In this document: in pieces, positions 14,623-23,068 of the stretch
How positions within the stretch are numbered: position 1 is the stretch's first letter
How the letters are laid out: each line of letters opens with the position of its first letter
Origin: Flavobacterium sp. 11
Lineage (GTDB): Bacteria > Bacteroidota > Bacteroidia > Flavobacteriales > Flavobacteriaceae
Assembly (NCBI RefSeq): GCF_002754315.1
Contig: NZ_PEFE01000001.1
Coordinates: 2,976,001-3,040,000, forward strand
DNA length: 64,000 nucleotides
Direction of reading: 5' to 3'
Notes under the pieces: generated by a model
What the model saw: the letters and a program-made list of their open reading frames with translations, nothing else
What the model was told of the DNA's origin: nothing
The model's database searches: none
Made by a program: the position numbers and the translations under genes

Positions 14623-15060
14623 ATGGTTATGGAAGACAACGGCAAAACCACCCCGCATAAAGGAGGCAGGAATCCCAAGAAAGATCCCGCCGTTCACCGC
14701 TATTCTATAAGCCTTAGTGCTGAGGAAAATGCATGTTTCCTTTCTCTCTATGAAGCTTCACGCATGGATGTAATGGCGCATTTTATTACGGCATGTATTT
14801 TCCAAAAAGGAATTACGACCATAACGGTTGACAAGGCAACCATGGATTACTATATGCGCCTGACCACTTTATTCGGCCAGTTCAGGGCTGTAGGAACCAA
14901 TTATAACCAAGTAGTAAAAATACTTTACCGCAATTTTTCTGAAAAGAAAGCCGCAGCCTATCTCTATAAATTGGAAAAGCAGACAGCAGAAATGGCGGTA
15001 TTGTGCCAAAAAATCATTCTACTAACTGAGGAGTTTGAAGCAAAATACCTGAAAAAATGA
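14623..15060 (+). CDS. mobA: Mobilization accessory protein MobA/MobC type
   Basis: A 145-residue protein with a basic, disordered N-terminus (KTTPHKGGRNPKKDPAVHRYS) followed by a ribbon-helix-helix-like segment (SISLSAEENACFLSLYEASR) and a C-terminal helix pair containing the TNYNQVVKIL motif typical of relaxosome accessory proteins. It would bind the transfer origin and help load the relaxase. Its TGA overlaps the ATG of mobB (ATGA), so the two are translationally coupled. An ATG two codons in is an alternative start. Confidence 0.8.
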   Translation: MVMEDNGKTTPHKGGRNPKKDPAVHRYSISLSAEENACFLSLYEASRMDVMAHFITACIFQKGITTITVDKATMDYYMRLTTLFGQFRAVGTNYNQVVKILYRNFSEKKAAAYLYKLEKQTAEMAVLCQKIILLTEEFEAKYLKK

Positions 15061-16346
15061 TAGCGAAAATCGGAAGAGGCAACAATCTGTATGGTGCGTT
15101 GGTGTACAATCAGCTCAAAGTGGAAAAGGAAAACGGGCAGGTTTTGTATACCAATAAGATAATTGAAACTCCTGATGGCAGTTATGCAGTCGGTCAACTG
15201 TTGCGTTCTTTTGAACCGTACCTGCTGGCCAATCGAAAGACTGAAAAACCAATATTACATGTCTCTCTCAATCCTGATCCGAAGGATAAGGTAAGTGATG
15301 AAAAATTCAAACTGATGGCTCAGGAGTATATGCGGAAAATGGGTTACGCTGAACAGCCTTTTGTGGTATTCAAGCATACTGATATTGACCGTACCCATAT
15401 TCATATTGTATCGGTTTGCGTGGATGAAGAGGGAAGAAAAATATCTGATAAATTTGAAAAAAGGCGTTCGATGGATGTCTGTCGTGAATTGGAAAAAGAA
15501 TACTGCCTGATATCGGCTATCGAGAAAAAGCAAAATCCACAAAATCAAATATTCAAACCCGTTGATTATAAGGCTGGGGACATAAAGAGCCAGATGGCTT
15601 CGGTAATCCGTCATTTGCCAAAGTACTACAAATTTGAGGGTTTCGGCACCTACAATGCCCTGCTTTCCCTTTTCAATATTACCGCCGAAGAAGTCAAGGG
15701 GGAATTTAATGGAATCCCAAAACAAGGACTGGTATATTTTGCATTAAATGAAAAGGGAGAAAAAGCAAGCAATCCTTTTAAGGCTTCGCTATTCGGTAAA
15801 CAGGCAGGATATGTTCAGCTTCAACAACACTATGGGAAGTCCAAAGAATTGTTGAAAAATGAGCCATCCAAAGCTTTGCTTAAGACAACCATTGAGATGT
15901 GCTTACAGACGGCATCGGATGAAAAAGAATTCAAAAAAAGGTTGTTGGAACGAGGTATTAATACCGTTGTAAGACGAAATACCGAAGGCAGAGTTTATGG
16001 AATAACCTTTATTGACCATAGTTCAAAATCCGTGTGGAATGGTTCGCAATTAGGCAAAAACCTTTCGGCTAACGTATTCAATGACTGGTGGAATAATGGC
16101 AATAAAATGGAGCAGCCAGTACAAGGAAATCTTGCTTCAAAGAACAATGCCACTATAAATGAAGATATCAAACAATCACACAAGCTGTTTGACTTTTTGG
16201 TTAAGGAAAATATGTCCTATAGCCATGAAGAAAACAACCTTATTGAAGTCTTTGGAGGGTTATTATCCAATGGAAAAGCAGAAGACTATGATGAAGAATT
16301 ATTTGTCAACCAAATGAAAAAGAAAGCCAGACGCAAAAAAAGATAG
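15057..16346 (+). CDS. mobB: Relaxase MobB
   Basis: A 429-residue relaxase of the MOBP-like Bacteroidota type that nicks one strand at oriT and pilots it into a recipient. Motifs: H68 in ILHVSLNP and the three-His metal site H107-TDIDRT-H114-I-H116 (FKHTDIDRTHIHIV). The likely nicking tyrosine is in the N-terminal NNLYGALVYNQL segment (Y12 or Y17). The C-terminal region beyond about residue 200 is helical and variable. The start overlaps the mobA stop by 4 bp, and a strong terminator follows. No coupling protein or type IV secretion genes are present, so transfer would depend on a helper. Confidence 0.9.
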   Translation: MIAKIGRGNNLYGALVYNQLKVEKENGQVLYTNKIIETPDGSYAVGQLLRSFEPYLLANRKTEKPILHVSLNPDPKDKVSDEKFKLMAQEYMRKMGYAEQPFVVFKHTDIDRTHIHIVSVCVDEEGRKISDKFEKRRSMDVCRELEKEYCLISAIEKKQNPQNQIFKPVDYKAGDIKSQMASVIRHLPKYYKFEGFGTYNALLSLFNITAEEVKGEFNGIPKQGLVYFALNEKGEKASNPFKASLFGKQAGYVQLQQHYGKSKELLKNEPSKALLKTTIEMCLQTASDEKEFKKRLLERGINTVVRRNTEGRVYGITFIDHSSKSVWNGSQLGKNLSANVFNDWWNNGNKMEQPVQGNLASKNNATINEDIKQSHKLFDFLVKENMSYSHEENNLIEVFGGLLSNGKAEDYDEELFVNQMKKKARRKKR

Positions 16347-16432
16347 TGCATACTATCAATTTTAATCGCCAGCCTTTTTGTTGATTCACGACAAAGGAGT
16401 GATTCATCAAATTGGCTGTACCAACAATTTTT

Positions 16433-16481
16433 AAAAACAAAGACTGTCCCGACGATAAGGAGGGATTGTCTTTGTTTTTTT
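16433..16481 (+). terminator. Terminator of mobA-mobB
   Basis: An 18-bp stem with two mismatches (16433-16450 and 16462-16479), an 11-nt loop and a T-run to 16481. It lies about 90 bp after mobB and separates it from the small ORF and recombinase. Confidence 0.7.
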
Positions 16482-16626
16482 ATAACTGTATTCAATGTTG
16501 TCTTGAGACTAATACAGCCAAAGAGTTCCTCGGTGAGACTGTAATTACTCCTAAGCTTTCAGATGGGTTAAATTCATAAGACTTAAAAACAAACATTGTT
16601 TTAACAAAAGGCAAAGGAGGTACAAA

Positions 16627-16782
16627 ATGAAGCATGAAGATGTCAAACAGACTGATATAGAAGAATATATATTGAAAAATTATGAAGATATAGAACAGGA
16701 AAAAGAACAAAAATTCGTAGATTTAATGATTGAAATTATTGTATCATTAACATTGAAAGAATTATATGAAGAGGGCGATTAG
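16627..16782 (+). CDS. Small acidic protein coupled to the recombinase
   Basis: A 51-codon frame (MKHEDVKQTDIEEYILKNYE...) rich in Glu and Asp with a predicted helical C-terminus. It is preceded by AAAGGAGGT at 16614-16622, an unusually complete Shine-Dalgarno sequence for this phylum, 4 bp from the ATG. It overlaps the recombinase start by 17 bp in another frame, so its translation probably controls recombinase translation. The function is unknown. A leader peptide or a small directionality factor are both possible. Confidence 0.55.
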   Translation: MKHEDVKQTDIEEYILKNYEDIEQEKEQKFVDLMIEIIVSLTLKELYEEGD

Positions 16783-18289
16783 ATATTTAAGATTTAGTCA
16801 ATTAGGGCAAAGTAATGGCTCGATTGAAAGACAGGAATTGTATACCGACCAATACCTGCAATATAATAATATACAGTTGGTAGATTCCTTTATCGACAGG
16901 GGTAAAAGTGCCAAGACTTTTGACCGTCCCGATTTTATAAAATTACAGGCATTCATTGCCAAACATTATAAATCAGTGGATTACCTACTTGTAGACCAGC
17001 TTGACCGTTTCAGCAGGGATGCGGGTGAAGCTATGAGTTTGGTCAAACAATTCCAAAAAAAATACAGTATTCAGATTATCAGCGTGACCGAAGGGATAGT
17101 TTTTGATTATGATACACCGGGAAGCTTTTTCCGAGCAGGCTTACAATTGTTGCTAGCTGAAGAAGACAATATCAACAGGAGTATAAAAGTGCGTGGCGGA
17201 CTCTATACCGCCCGTGCTAAAGAAGGTCGTTTCCTTACTAGAGAAAAACCTTTCGGCTACAGCAAGGTTGGAGAAGGAAAACAGCGCCACCTTGAAGTAA
17301 ATGAGATAGAAGCTAAAATTGTCAAAACAATTTATGATATGTATCTGCGTGATGTGCCGTTATATAAAATCAAAGAAATAGCTTATCAATCAGGTTTTGA
17401 CAGGAAAGGCAACATGGCTATTGATCGTGTGCTTGCAAATCCCGTTTATGCAGGGCTTGTAAGGGTTGAGCCGTTCAAAGATTTGCCGGGAGGTCTTTTC
17501 CCAGCCATTCATGAGCCAATAGTTGATAAGACAACATGGACAATGGTACAGTCTAAAATGAAGAAAGTTGATAAAGTAAAGGTAGTTATCGATGATGAAA
17601 TACCGCTACGAGGAGTTGTAAAATGCCATTGTGGAACTCCGCTTACTGGTGCGCCTTCTCGTGGTAAATCTGGAAAATACTTCTACTATTATAAATGCAA
17701 GCATTCAAAACATAACAATATAAGTGCAATCAAAGCACATGAGCAGTTCTTAAATGCCTGTGACCTTATGAGCGTTCCCGAAAGACAGATTAAGGATATA
17801 AGAAATGGCTGTTACGCTTCACTTGAACAGGAAGTAAAAGCAAACAGGAAAAAGGCAGCAGACAAAAAAAATGAACTGGAAGAAGTTCAGCAGCGATTAA
17901 ATGCGGTAGAAGAAAAATGGTTTAGGGACGAGATAAACAAAGATACTTACGACAGATGGTATTCTACCTACAGTGATCATATATTAAACCTTACAGCTGC
18001 AATAGAAAGATTCAGTACAAATAAAGGTAAAGCTTTCGAGGTTTTGGACAGCAATCTGGATTTATTGGGTGATATCAGACACATATATACAAAGTCAGAT
18101 GTTTTGCAAAAACGTCAGTTTGTAAACATGGTGTTCGATGGCAATTTGTACTATGAAAAGGGTATATATCGAACACCTACAATGTTAGATCTGTTATCTC
18201 ATAATGCCAGTAAAATGGAGGAAAAGGGATATCTTATATATCAAAAAAAGAGGGATAATCTAAAGATTATCCCTCAAAGTGGGCGATGA
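16766..18289 (+). CDS. Large serine recombinase, integrase of the mobile element
   Basis: A 507-residue site-specific recombinase. The N-terminal resolvase domain has the catalytic serine S11 in YLRFS, and SIERQ, then LLVDQLDRFSRDAGEA. The recombinase domain (about 165-260) includes KPFGYSK and NPVYAGLVRVEP. A zinc-ribbon follows (C289-H-C291 in VKCHCGTPL, later YYYKCKHSKH), then a coiled coil (about 350-430). It would integrate and excise the element. Its final codons come from the tRNA-Val terminator hairpin and the tRNA 3' end: the TGA at 18287-18289 lies inside the tRNA. The C-terminal residues may thus differ in the excised circle. Confidence 0.92.
   Translation: MKRAIRYLRFSQLGQSNGSIERQELYTDQYLQYNNIQLVDSFIDRGKSAKTFDRPDFIKLQAFIAKHYKSVDYLLVDQLDRFSRDAGEAMSLVKQFQKKYSIQIISVTEGIVFDYDTPGSFFRAGLQLLLAEEDNINRSIKVRGGLYTARAKEGRFLTREKPFGYSKVGEGKQRHLEVNEIEAKIVKTIYDMYLRDVPLYKIKEIAYQSGFDRKGNMAIDRVLANPVYAGLVRVEPFKDLPGGLFPAIHEPIVDKTTWTMVQSKMKKVDKVKVVIDDEIPLRGVVKCHCGTPLTGAPSRGKSGKYFYYYKCKHSKHNNISAIKAHEQFLNACDLMSVPERQIKDIRNGCYASLEQEVKANRKKAADKKNELEEVQQRLNAVEEKWFRDEINKDTYDRWYSTYSDHILNLTAAIERFSTNKGKAFEVLDSNLDLLGDIRHIYTKSDVLQKRQFVNMVFDGNLYYEKGIYRTPTMLDLLSHNASKMEEKGYLIYQKKRDNLKIIPQSGR
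18243..18274 (-). terminator. Terminator of tRNA-Val
   Basis: On the minus strand a perfect 10-bp stem AGGGATAATC/GATTATCCCT (18251-18260, 18265-18274) with a 4-nt loop is followed by seven T residues (18243-18249). It begins 5 bp after the tRNA 3' end. It lies wholly within the last codons of the opposing recombinase frame. Confidence 0.8.
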
Positions 18290-18354
18290 GGGGTTCGAAC
18301 CCCCGACCCCCTCGGTGTAAACGAGGTGCTCTGAACCAGCTGAGCTAATCGCCC
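18280..18354 (-). tRNA. tRNA-Val (anticodon TAC)
   Basis: The minus strand gives a full 75-nt cloverleaf: acceptor GGGCGAT pairing with ATCGCCC, D-arm with AGCTCAGCTGGTT, anticodon stem CCTCG with loop TTTACAC (anticodon TAC), and T-arm GGGGGTTCGAACCCC with discriminator A. CCA is not encoded. The recombinase stop codon overlaps its 3' end by 10 bp, which makes it the probable attachment site of the mobile element. Confidence 0.95.
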
Positions 18355-18392
18355 TAAACAATGCAGTCATTTTCATTTCCTTATTGCGAGTG

Positions 18393-18422
18393 CAAATATA
18401 CAGCTAGAAATCGTATCTGCAA
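18393..18422 (-). promoter_or_regulatory. Promoter of tRNA-Val
   Basis: On the minus strand TTG (18422-18420), a 19-bp spacer and TATATTTG (18400-18393) match the Bacteroidota promoter consensus. The tRNA 5' end is 39 bp downstream. Confidence 0.7.
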
Positions 18423-18516
18423 GCAAAACTGTAAAAAAAATGAATAAAATATTGAGCCTATTTGCTTTTACGCTCTATCATAGTACTTTATGTTTCGCAT
18501 GAAACACTACTATTTT

Positions 18517-18547
18517 TTTGTATTGATTCGTTATAGTCTTACATTTG
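18517..18547 (+). promoter_or_regulatory. Promoter of the ABC exporter gene
   Basis: TTTG (18517-18520), a 19-bp spacer and TACATTTG (18540-18547) match the Bacteroidota consensus. The start codon is 18 bp further on. Confidence 0.7.
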
Positions 18548-18565
18548 TGACATAAACAATACATA

Positions 18566-20353
18566 ATGGCAAGGTTCAAAGAAAATGATTTACCAAAATC
18601 AAAAATAACTGCAAGTTCACTCAATAAAGCAATTCTAATATTTCAGTATGCTGGAAATCATCGTTGGAAATTTTATGTAGGTTTAATTTTTTTATTATTT
18701 ACCGGTGCTACTGCTTTAGCTTTTCCAAAATTGATGGGGATGCTTATCGATTGCGTGAAAAATAAGGATAACGCTCAGGCAAACATGATTGCAGGAGGTT
18801 TAATAATAATCTTATTTCTTCAATCAATATTTTCGTTTTTCAGATTGTATTTATTTGTCAATTTCACTGAAAACACCTTAGCTAATCTTAGATTATCGCT
18901 TTACAGTAATTTAGTAAAACTACCCATGTCTTTCTTCTCACAAAAGCGTGTTGGAGAATTAAACAGTAGAATCAGTTCTGATATAACACAAATACAAGAC
19001 ACATTAACATCTACAATTGCCGAATTCTTAAGACAATTTATTCTAATCATTGGAGGTGTTCTTTTATTAGCAAATGAAAGCATCAAATTGACATTGTTGA
19101 TGTTATCAGTAGTTCCGCTTGTGGCTGTTGCTGCCGTTATTTTTGGACGATTTATCAGGAAATATTCTAAAAAAGTACAAGATCAAGTTGCCGAAAGCCA
19201 GGTAATTGTTGAAGAAACCATGCAAGGAATCAGTATTGTTAAGGCTTTCGCCAATGAATGGTATGAAATTGCCCGCTATAATGGTAAAATTAAAGAAGTT
19301 GTGAAATTAGCCATCAAAGGTGGAAAATACCGAGGATACTTTGCTTCCTTCATTATTTTCTGTCTTTTTGGAGCTATTGTAGCCGTAGTTTGGTTTGGTG
19401 TTCGATTGAGCATTAGCGGCGAAATGAGCGTGGGACAATTGATTTCTTTCGTATTGTATTCTACATTTGTAGGAGCTTCTTTTGGAGGAATCGCAGAACT
19501 TTATGCTCAAATCCAAAAAGCGATTGGTGCCACGGAAAGAGTTTTTGAATTATTGGATGAAACTCCTGAAAAAATTAATTCAGTTCAAGAGGCTGCTGAA
19601 ACCCAGAAAATAAAAGGTAATGTTACGTTCAACAATGTAGCGTTCAGTTACCATTCCAGAAAAGAAATTAAAGTATTGAAAGACGTCAGTTTTACGGCTA
19701 ATTTTGGCCAAAAAATTGCTATTGTAGGTCCAAGTGGAACTGGAAAATCGACTATTGCTTCCCTATTATTACGTTTTTATAATATTGATGAAGGAGAAAT
19801 ATTAGTTGACGGAAAAAATATTTATGGTTTTGATTTAGAAAACCTTCGCGGAAACATGAGTATTGTACCGCAAGATGTTATTCTATTTGGAGGAACCATC
19901 AGAGAAAATATTGCGTATGGTAAACCAAATGCAACCGAAGAAGAAATTCTTACAGCTGCAAAACAAGCAAATGCTTATAATTTTATCGAAAGTTTTCCTG
20001 AAAAATTTGAAACTATTGTGGGAGAAAGAGGAATTAAACTTTCCGGAGGACAAAGACAACGTATTGCAATTGCGAGAGCTTTATTGAAAAACCCAAGTAT
20101 ATTGATTCTGGATGAAGCCACATCATCATTAGACAGTGAAAGTGAAAAACTAGTTCAAGAAGCGTTGGAAATTTTGATGGAAGGAAGAACCAGCATCATT
20201 ATAGCACACCGTCTTTCGACCATTCGAAGTGCCGATCAAATTTTGGTTTTGGATAAAGGAAAAATTACTGAACAAGGAACGCATCAAGAATTAATAGCTT
20301 TAGAAAATGGTATTTATAAAAATTTAAGCAATTTACAATTTAGCAATTCTTAA
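18566..20353 (+). CDS. ABC exporter, fused permease and ATPase (MsbA/ABCB type)
   Basis: A 595-residue half-transporter that works as a homodimer in the inner membrane. Six transmembrane helices lie in about residues 30-320. The ATPase domain shows Walker A GPSGTGKST (about 389-397), the Q-loop in IVPQDVILFGG, the signature LSGGQRQR (about 492-499), Walker B ILILDEATSSLD and the switch His in IIIAHRLSTI. Family members export lipids (MsbA), drugs or peptides, and the substrate cannot be read here. It is monocistronic with its own promoter and terminator. Confidence 0.92.
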   Translation: MARFKENDLPKSKITASSLNKAILIFQYAGNHRWKFYVGLIFLLFTGATALAFPKLMGMLIDCVKNKDNAQANMIAGGLIIILFLQSIFSFFRLYLFVNFTENTLANLRLSLYSNLVKLPMSFFSQKRVGELNSRISSDITQIQDTLTSTIAEFLRQFILIIGGVLLLANESIKLTLLMLSVVPLVAVAAVIFGRFIRKYSKKVQDQVAESQVIVEETMQGISIVKAFANEWYEIARYNGKIKEVVKLAIKGGKYRGYFASFIIFCLFGAIVAVVWFGVRLSISGEMSVGQLISFVLYSTFVGASFGGIAELYAQIQKAIGATERVFELLDETPEKINSVQEAAETQKIKGNVTFNNVAFSYHSRKEIKVLKDVSFTANFGQKIAIVGPSGTGKSTIASLLLRFYNIDEGEILVDGKNIYGFDLENLRGNMSIVPQDVILFGGTIRENIAYGKPNATEEEILTAAKQANAYNFIESFPEKFETIVGERGIKLSGGQRQRIAIARALLKNPSILILDEATSSLDSESEKLVQEALEILMEGRTSIIIAHRLSTIRSADQILVLDKGKITEQGTHQELIALENGIYKNLSNLQFSNS

Positions 20354-20367
20354 ATTTTAATTCCAAT

Positions 20368-20406
20368 AAAAAACTCCATTAATCAAAGGACTAATGGAGT
20401 TTTTTT
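20368..20406. terminator. Bidirectional terminator between the ABC exporter and proline dehydrogenase genes
   Basis: Stem of about 14 bp (20368-20381, 20392-20405) with A-run before and T-run after. It lies between two convergent genes, so it can serve both strands. Confidence 0.8.
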
Positions 20407-20452
20407 ATAGATTTTAATATAACCGAATACTAAAAACTGAACACTGAGAACT

Positions 20453-21622
20453 TTATTTCCCTTTTCTTCTGTTACGTTCTGTTTTAATTAATGTCAATTC
20501 TCGACTGGTTTGTCCCGCTACCGAAGTATTTTCTTCAGCACGACGAATCAAGTACGGCATCACATCTTTTACAGGACCAAAAGGCAGGTATTTAGCAACA
20601 TTATAGCCATGAGCGGCCAAATTGTAGCTTATATTGTCACTCATTCCATACAATTGACCAAACCAAATTCTATCATCGTTTGTTTTAATCCCTTTTTGCT
20701 GCATCAATTCCATCAACGTATAGGTACTTAACTCATTGTGGGTTCCTGCAAAAATAGACATTGTATCTAAGTGTTCAATCATATAGCGAACTGCAGCGTC
20801 ATAATTTTCATCGGTAGCTTCTTTTGAAGCGCATATTGGCGATGGATATCCTTTTTCTTCTGCACGTGCAATTTCTTTTTCCATGTAAGCACCACGAACT
20901 AATTTCATACCAATGAAGAATCCCTCTTTTTTGGCTTGCTCGTGTAATTTTTTCAGGTAATCCAAACGATCCCAGCGATACATTTGCAACGTATTGAAAA
21001 CAATGGCTTTTTCTTTATTGTATTTGCGCATCATTTCGGTCACTAAATCATCCGCCGCATCTTGCATCCAACTTTCTTCACCATCAATGAGTAAGGCAAC
21101 ATTTTTTGCATGAGCATCTTTACAAACCAAATCAAAACGAGCCACTACTCTATTCCATTCTGCCTGCTCTTCAGGAGTTAACGTTTGTTTTTCGCCCAAT
21201 TTCTCATACAATTCAAAACGACCGAAACCGGTTGGTTTAAAAACTGCAAAAGGAATTGCTTGACGTTCTTTGGCAAATTCAATGGTTTTTAAAGTCATTT
21301 CAAGTGCAGCATCAAACTGATCTTCTTCCTCTTTTCCTTCTACAGAATAATCCAAAACAGATGAAACTCCTTTAGTGTACATTTTATCAACAACCGAAAG
21401 ACAGTCCACTTCGTTTACTCCGCCACAAAAATGGTCAAAAACCGTAGCACGTATCAAACCTTCCACAGGAAGATTCGCTTTTAGGGCAAAATTAGTAACC
21501 GCAGTTCCTATTCGAACTAGAGGTTGATTATCAATCATTTTGAAAAGAAAATAAGCTCTATCAAGTTCCGTATCACTTTTTAATGAAAAGGCAACTTGCG
21601 TATTATTGAATATTTTTTCCAT
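20453..21622 (-). CDS. Proline dehydrogenase
   Basis: Flavin-dependent oxidation of proline to pyrroline-5-carboxylate, the first step of proline use. The 389-residue protein is a stand-alone PRODH domain (not the long bifunctional PutA). Motifs: MKLVRGAYMEKE in the barrel, and the C-terminal YLIRRAEENTSVAGQ segment whose paired arginines bind substrate carboxylate. A TATATTTG element lies on the minus strand at 21649-21642, about 20 bp before the start, though the -33 element is poorly placed. It is divergent from aroB. Confidence 0.93.
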   Translation of the reverse strand: MEKIFNNTQVAFSLKSDTELDRAYFLFKMIDNQPLVRIGTAVTNFALKANLPVEGLIRATVFDHFCGGVNEVDCLSVVDKMYTKGVSSVLDYSVEGKEEEDQFDAALEMTLKTIEFAKERQAIPFAVFKPTGFGRFELYEKLGEKQTLTPEEQAEWNRVVARFDLVCKDAHAKNVALLIDGEESWMQDAADDLVTEMMRKYNKEKAIVFNTLQMYRWDRLDYLKKLHEQAKKEGFFIGMKLVRGAYMEKEIARAEEKGYPSPICASKEATDENYDAAVRYMIEHLDTMSIFAGTHNELSTYTLMELMQQKGIKTNDDRIWFGQLYGMSDNISYNLAAHGYNVAKYLPFGPVKDVMPYLIRRAEENTSVAGQTSRELTLIKTERNRRKGK

Positions 21623-21714
21623 TATTTGTTAAATTTTTGTACAAATATAGACAGAGTTTTGAATATTATTTAGCAAAAATTGCCTTATTTTGCGGTTCCA
21701 ATTAATCAATACAG

Positions 21715-22782
21715 ATGCAATCAATTCAAGCCAACAGTTATCCGATTCATTTCAACGAAAAAGGATATGAAGCCTTAAACCTTCATTTGACAGAAAATAA
21801 GTATTCCAAACTTTTTATTATTGTAGACAGTAATACAAATGAATTTTGCATACCAAAATTTCTCCCTTTTTTAGAAACGGATCTTACTATTGAAATCATT
21901 GAATTTGATGCCGGTGAAGAGAATAAAAATATTGAGACTTGCGTCCAAATTTGGAATGTATTAACAGAACTAGGTGCTGACAGAAAAAGTCTTGTAATTA
22001 ATCTGGGTGGCGGTGTTGTTACTGATTTAGGCGGATTTGTTGCTTCAACATTCAAGCGAGGAGTTGATTTTATTCACATTCCTACCACGCTACTATCCAT
22101 GGTTGATGCTTCTGTAGGCGGAAAAAATGGGGTTGATTTAGGAAATTTAAAAAACCAAATTGGTGTTATTAATGTTCCAATAATGGTGCTTATCGATACC
22201 CAATATCTTGAAACAGTACCACAAAACGAAATGCGTTCCGGTCTTGCCGAAATGCTAAAACACGGTTTAATATATGATAAGGAATATTGGGAGCAATTTT
22301 TAGATTTAAAATCTATAGATTTTGCTGATTTTGATGCATTAATTTACCGTTCTGTCGAAATAAAGAATGAAATTGTAATTCAAGATCCTACTGAGAAAAA
22401 CATTCGGAAATCATTGAATTTTGGTCATACTTTAGGTCATGCCATTGAAAGTTATTTTCTAGAAAATGAAAATAAAACCACTTTATTGCACGGAGAAGCT
22501 ATTGCCGTTGGGATGATATTGGAAAGCTACATTTCATTACATAAAAAACTCATCAGTCAAGAAGAGTATTTTCAGATAAAATCAAGCATAAAGTCTATAT
22601 ATGACGACATTATTTTTGATGAAAATGACATCGAACCTATCATGGAATTACTCATACACGACAAAAAAAACGAGTACGGAAACATACAGTTTGCTTTAAT
22701 AGAAGGTATCGGAAAAATAAAAATCAATCAATCTGTTGAAAATGAATTAATTCTTGAAGCGTTTCAAGATTATAAATCTTAA
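21715..22782 (+). CDS. aroB: 3-dehydroquinate synthase
   Basis: Second step of the shikimate pathway: NAD- and metal-dependent cyclisation of DAHP to 3-dehydroquinate in the cytoplasm. 355 residues, normal length. Seen: the NAD-binding GGGVVTDLGG (about 99-108), FIHIPTTLLSMVDASVGGKN, and the metal ligands expected in the EMLKHG, FGHTLGHAIE and LHGEAIAVGM segments. The gene starts about 90 bp from the divergent proline dehydrogenase gene. A small ORF and arginine decarboxylase follow. Confidence 0.95.
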   Translation: MQSIQANSYPIHFNEKGYEALNLHLTENKYSKLFIIVDSNTNEFCIPKFLPFLETDLTIEIIEFDAGEENKNIETCVQIWNVLTELGADRKSLVINLGGGVVTDLGGFVASTFKRGVDFIHIPTTLLSMVDASVGGKNGVDLGNLKNQIGVINVPIMVLIDTQYLETVPQNEMRSGLAEMLKHGLIYDKEYWEQFLDLKSIDFADFDALIYRSVEIKNEIVIQDPTEKNIRKSLNFGHTLGHAIESYFLENENKTTLLHGEAIAVGMILESYISLHKKLISQEEYFQIKSSIKSIYDDIIFDENDIEPIMELLIHDKKNEYGNIQFALIEGIGKIKINQSVENELILEAFQDYKS

Positions 22783-22801
22783 TTATTTTTTATAAAAAGG
22801 A

Positions 22802-22833
22802 TTGCATTGCGTATATAATATTTTTTACATTTG
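22802..22833 (+). promoter_or_regulatory. Promoter of the small ORF and polyamine genes
   Basis: TACATTTG at 22826-22833 with TTG at 22802-22804 (21-bp spacer) or 22807-22809 (16-bp). The next ATG is at 22839, only 5 bp after the -7 box, which predicts a leaderless or nearly leaderless transcript. Confidence 0.6.
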
Positions 22834-22838
22834 CATCG

Positions 22839-23018
22839 ATGAAAAAAAGTCAAAACAAGCGAAATTATAGTTCTAATAAAACCCGAAACAATATGTCTTT
22901 TCTAAGAATATTGAAACGGTTTTATTCTATTAAAGGAAACTTTAGTTTTGATATTTTCCAATACATGAAGGCAGAAAACGAGAAGCTTCAGATTGTTTAT
23001 GCAAATATCAGAGTTTGA
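22839..23018 (+). CDS. Small basic protein of unknown function
   Basis: A 59-codon frame: a basic N-terminus (MKKSQNKRNYSSNKTRNN), then FLRILKRFYSIKGNFSFDIFQYM and a short tail ending KLQIVYANIRV. It has a consensus promoter immediately upstream and lies 50 bp before the arginine decarboxylase gene. The amphipathic, Lys/Arg-rich composition suggests nucleic acid or membrane-surface binding. I do not recognise a family. The coding call rests on composition, promoter position and spacing. Confidence 0.55.
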   Translation: MKKSQNKRNYSSNKTRNNMSFLRILKRFYSIKGNFSFDIFQYMKAENEKLQIVYANIRV

Positions 23019-23068
23019 ATTTTAGATTAAGTTATACACACTATTTTAATCTATAATTCTAAAATATA

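Larger units (their letters stand above)
12575..18280. mobile_element. Small integrative mobilizable element at tRNA-Val
   Basis: Everything from the terminator after the S9 peptidase to the 3' end of tRNA-Val looks like one integrated element: structured non-coding DNA, an AbiEii-type toxin with partner, mobA-mobB, a small ORF and a large serine recombinase. The gene content (relaxase plus integrase, no type IV secretion genes) is that of an integrative mobilizable element, which would need a helper element to transfer. The mob genes look G+C-richer than neighbouring genes. The right end lies at or near 18250-18280. The left end is between 12575 and about 12740 and is not fixed, because no copy of the tRNA end was found there. 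Confidence 0.7.

Noticed and set aside
12575..18280. Conjugative transposon or prophage
   Set aside because: There are no type IV secretion, coupling-protein, capsid or tail genes. Only mobilization and integration functions are present.
18280..18354. Direct repeat of the tRNA-Val 3' end marking the left end of the element
   Set aside because: I looked for the acceptor and T-arm sequence in 12540-13000 and did not find it. Serine recombinases often leave only very short duplications.
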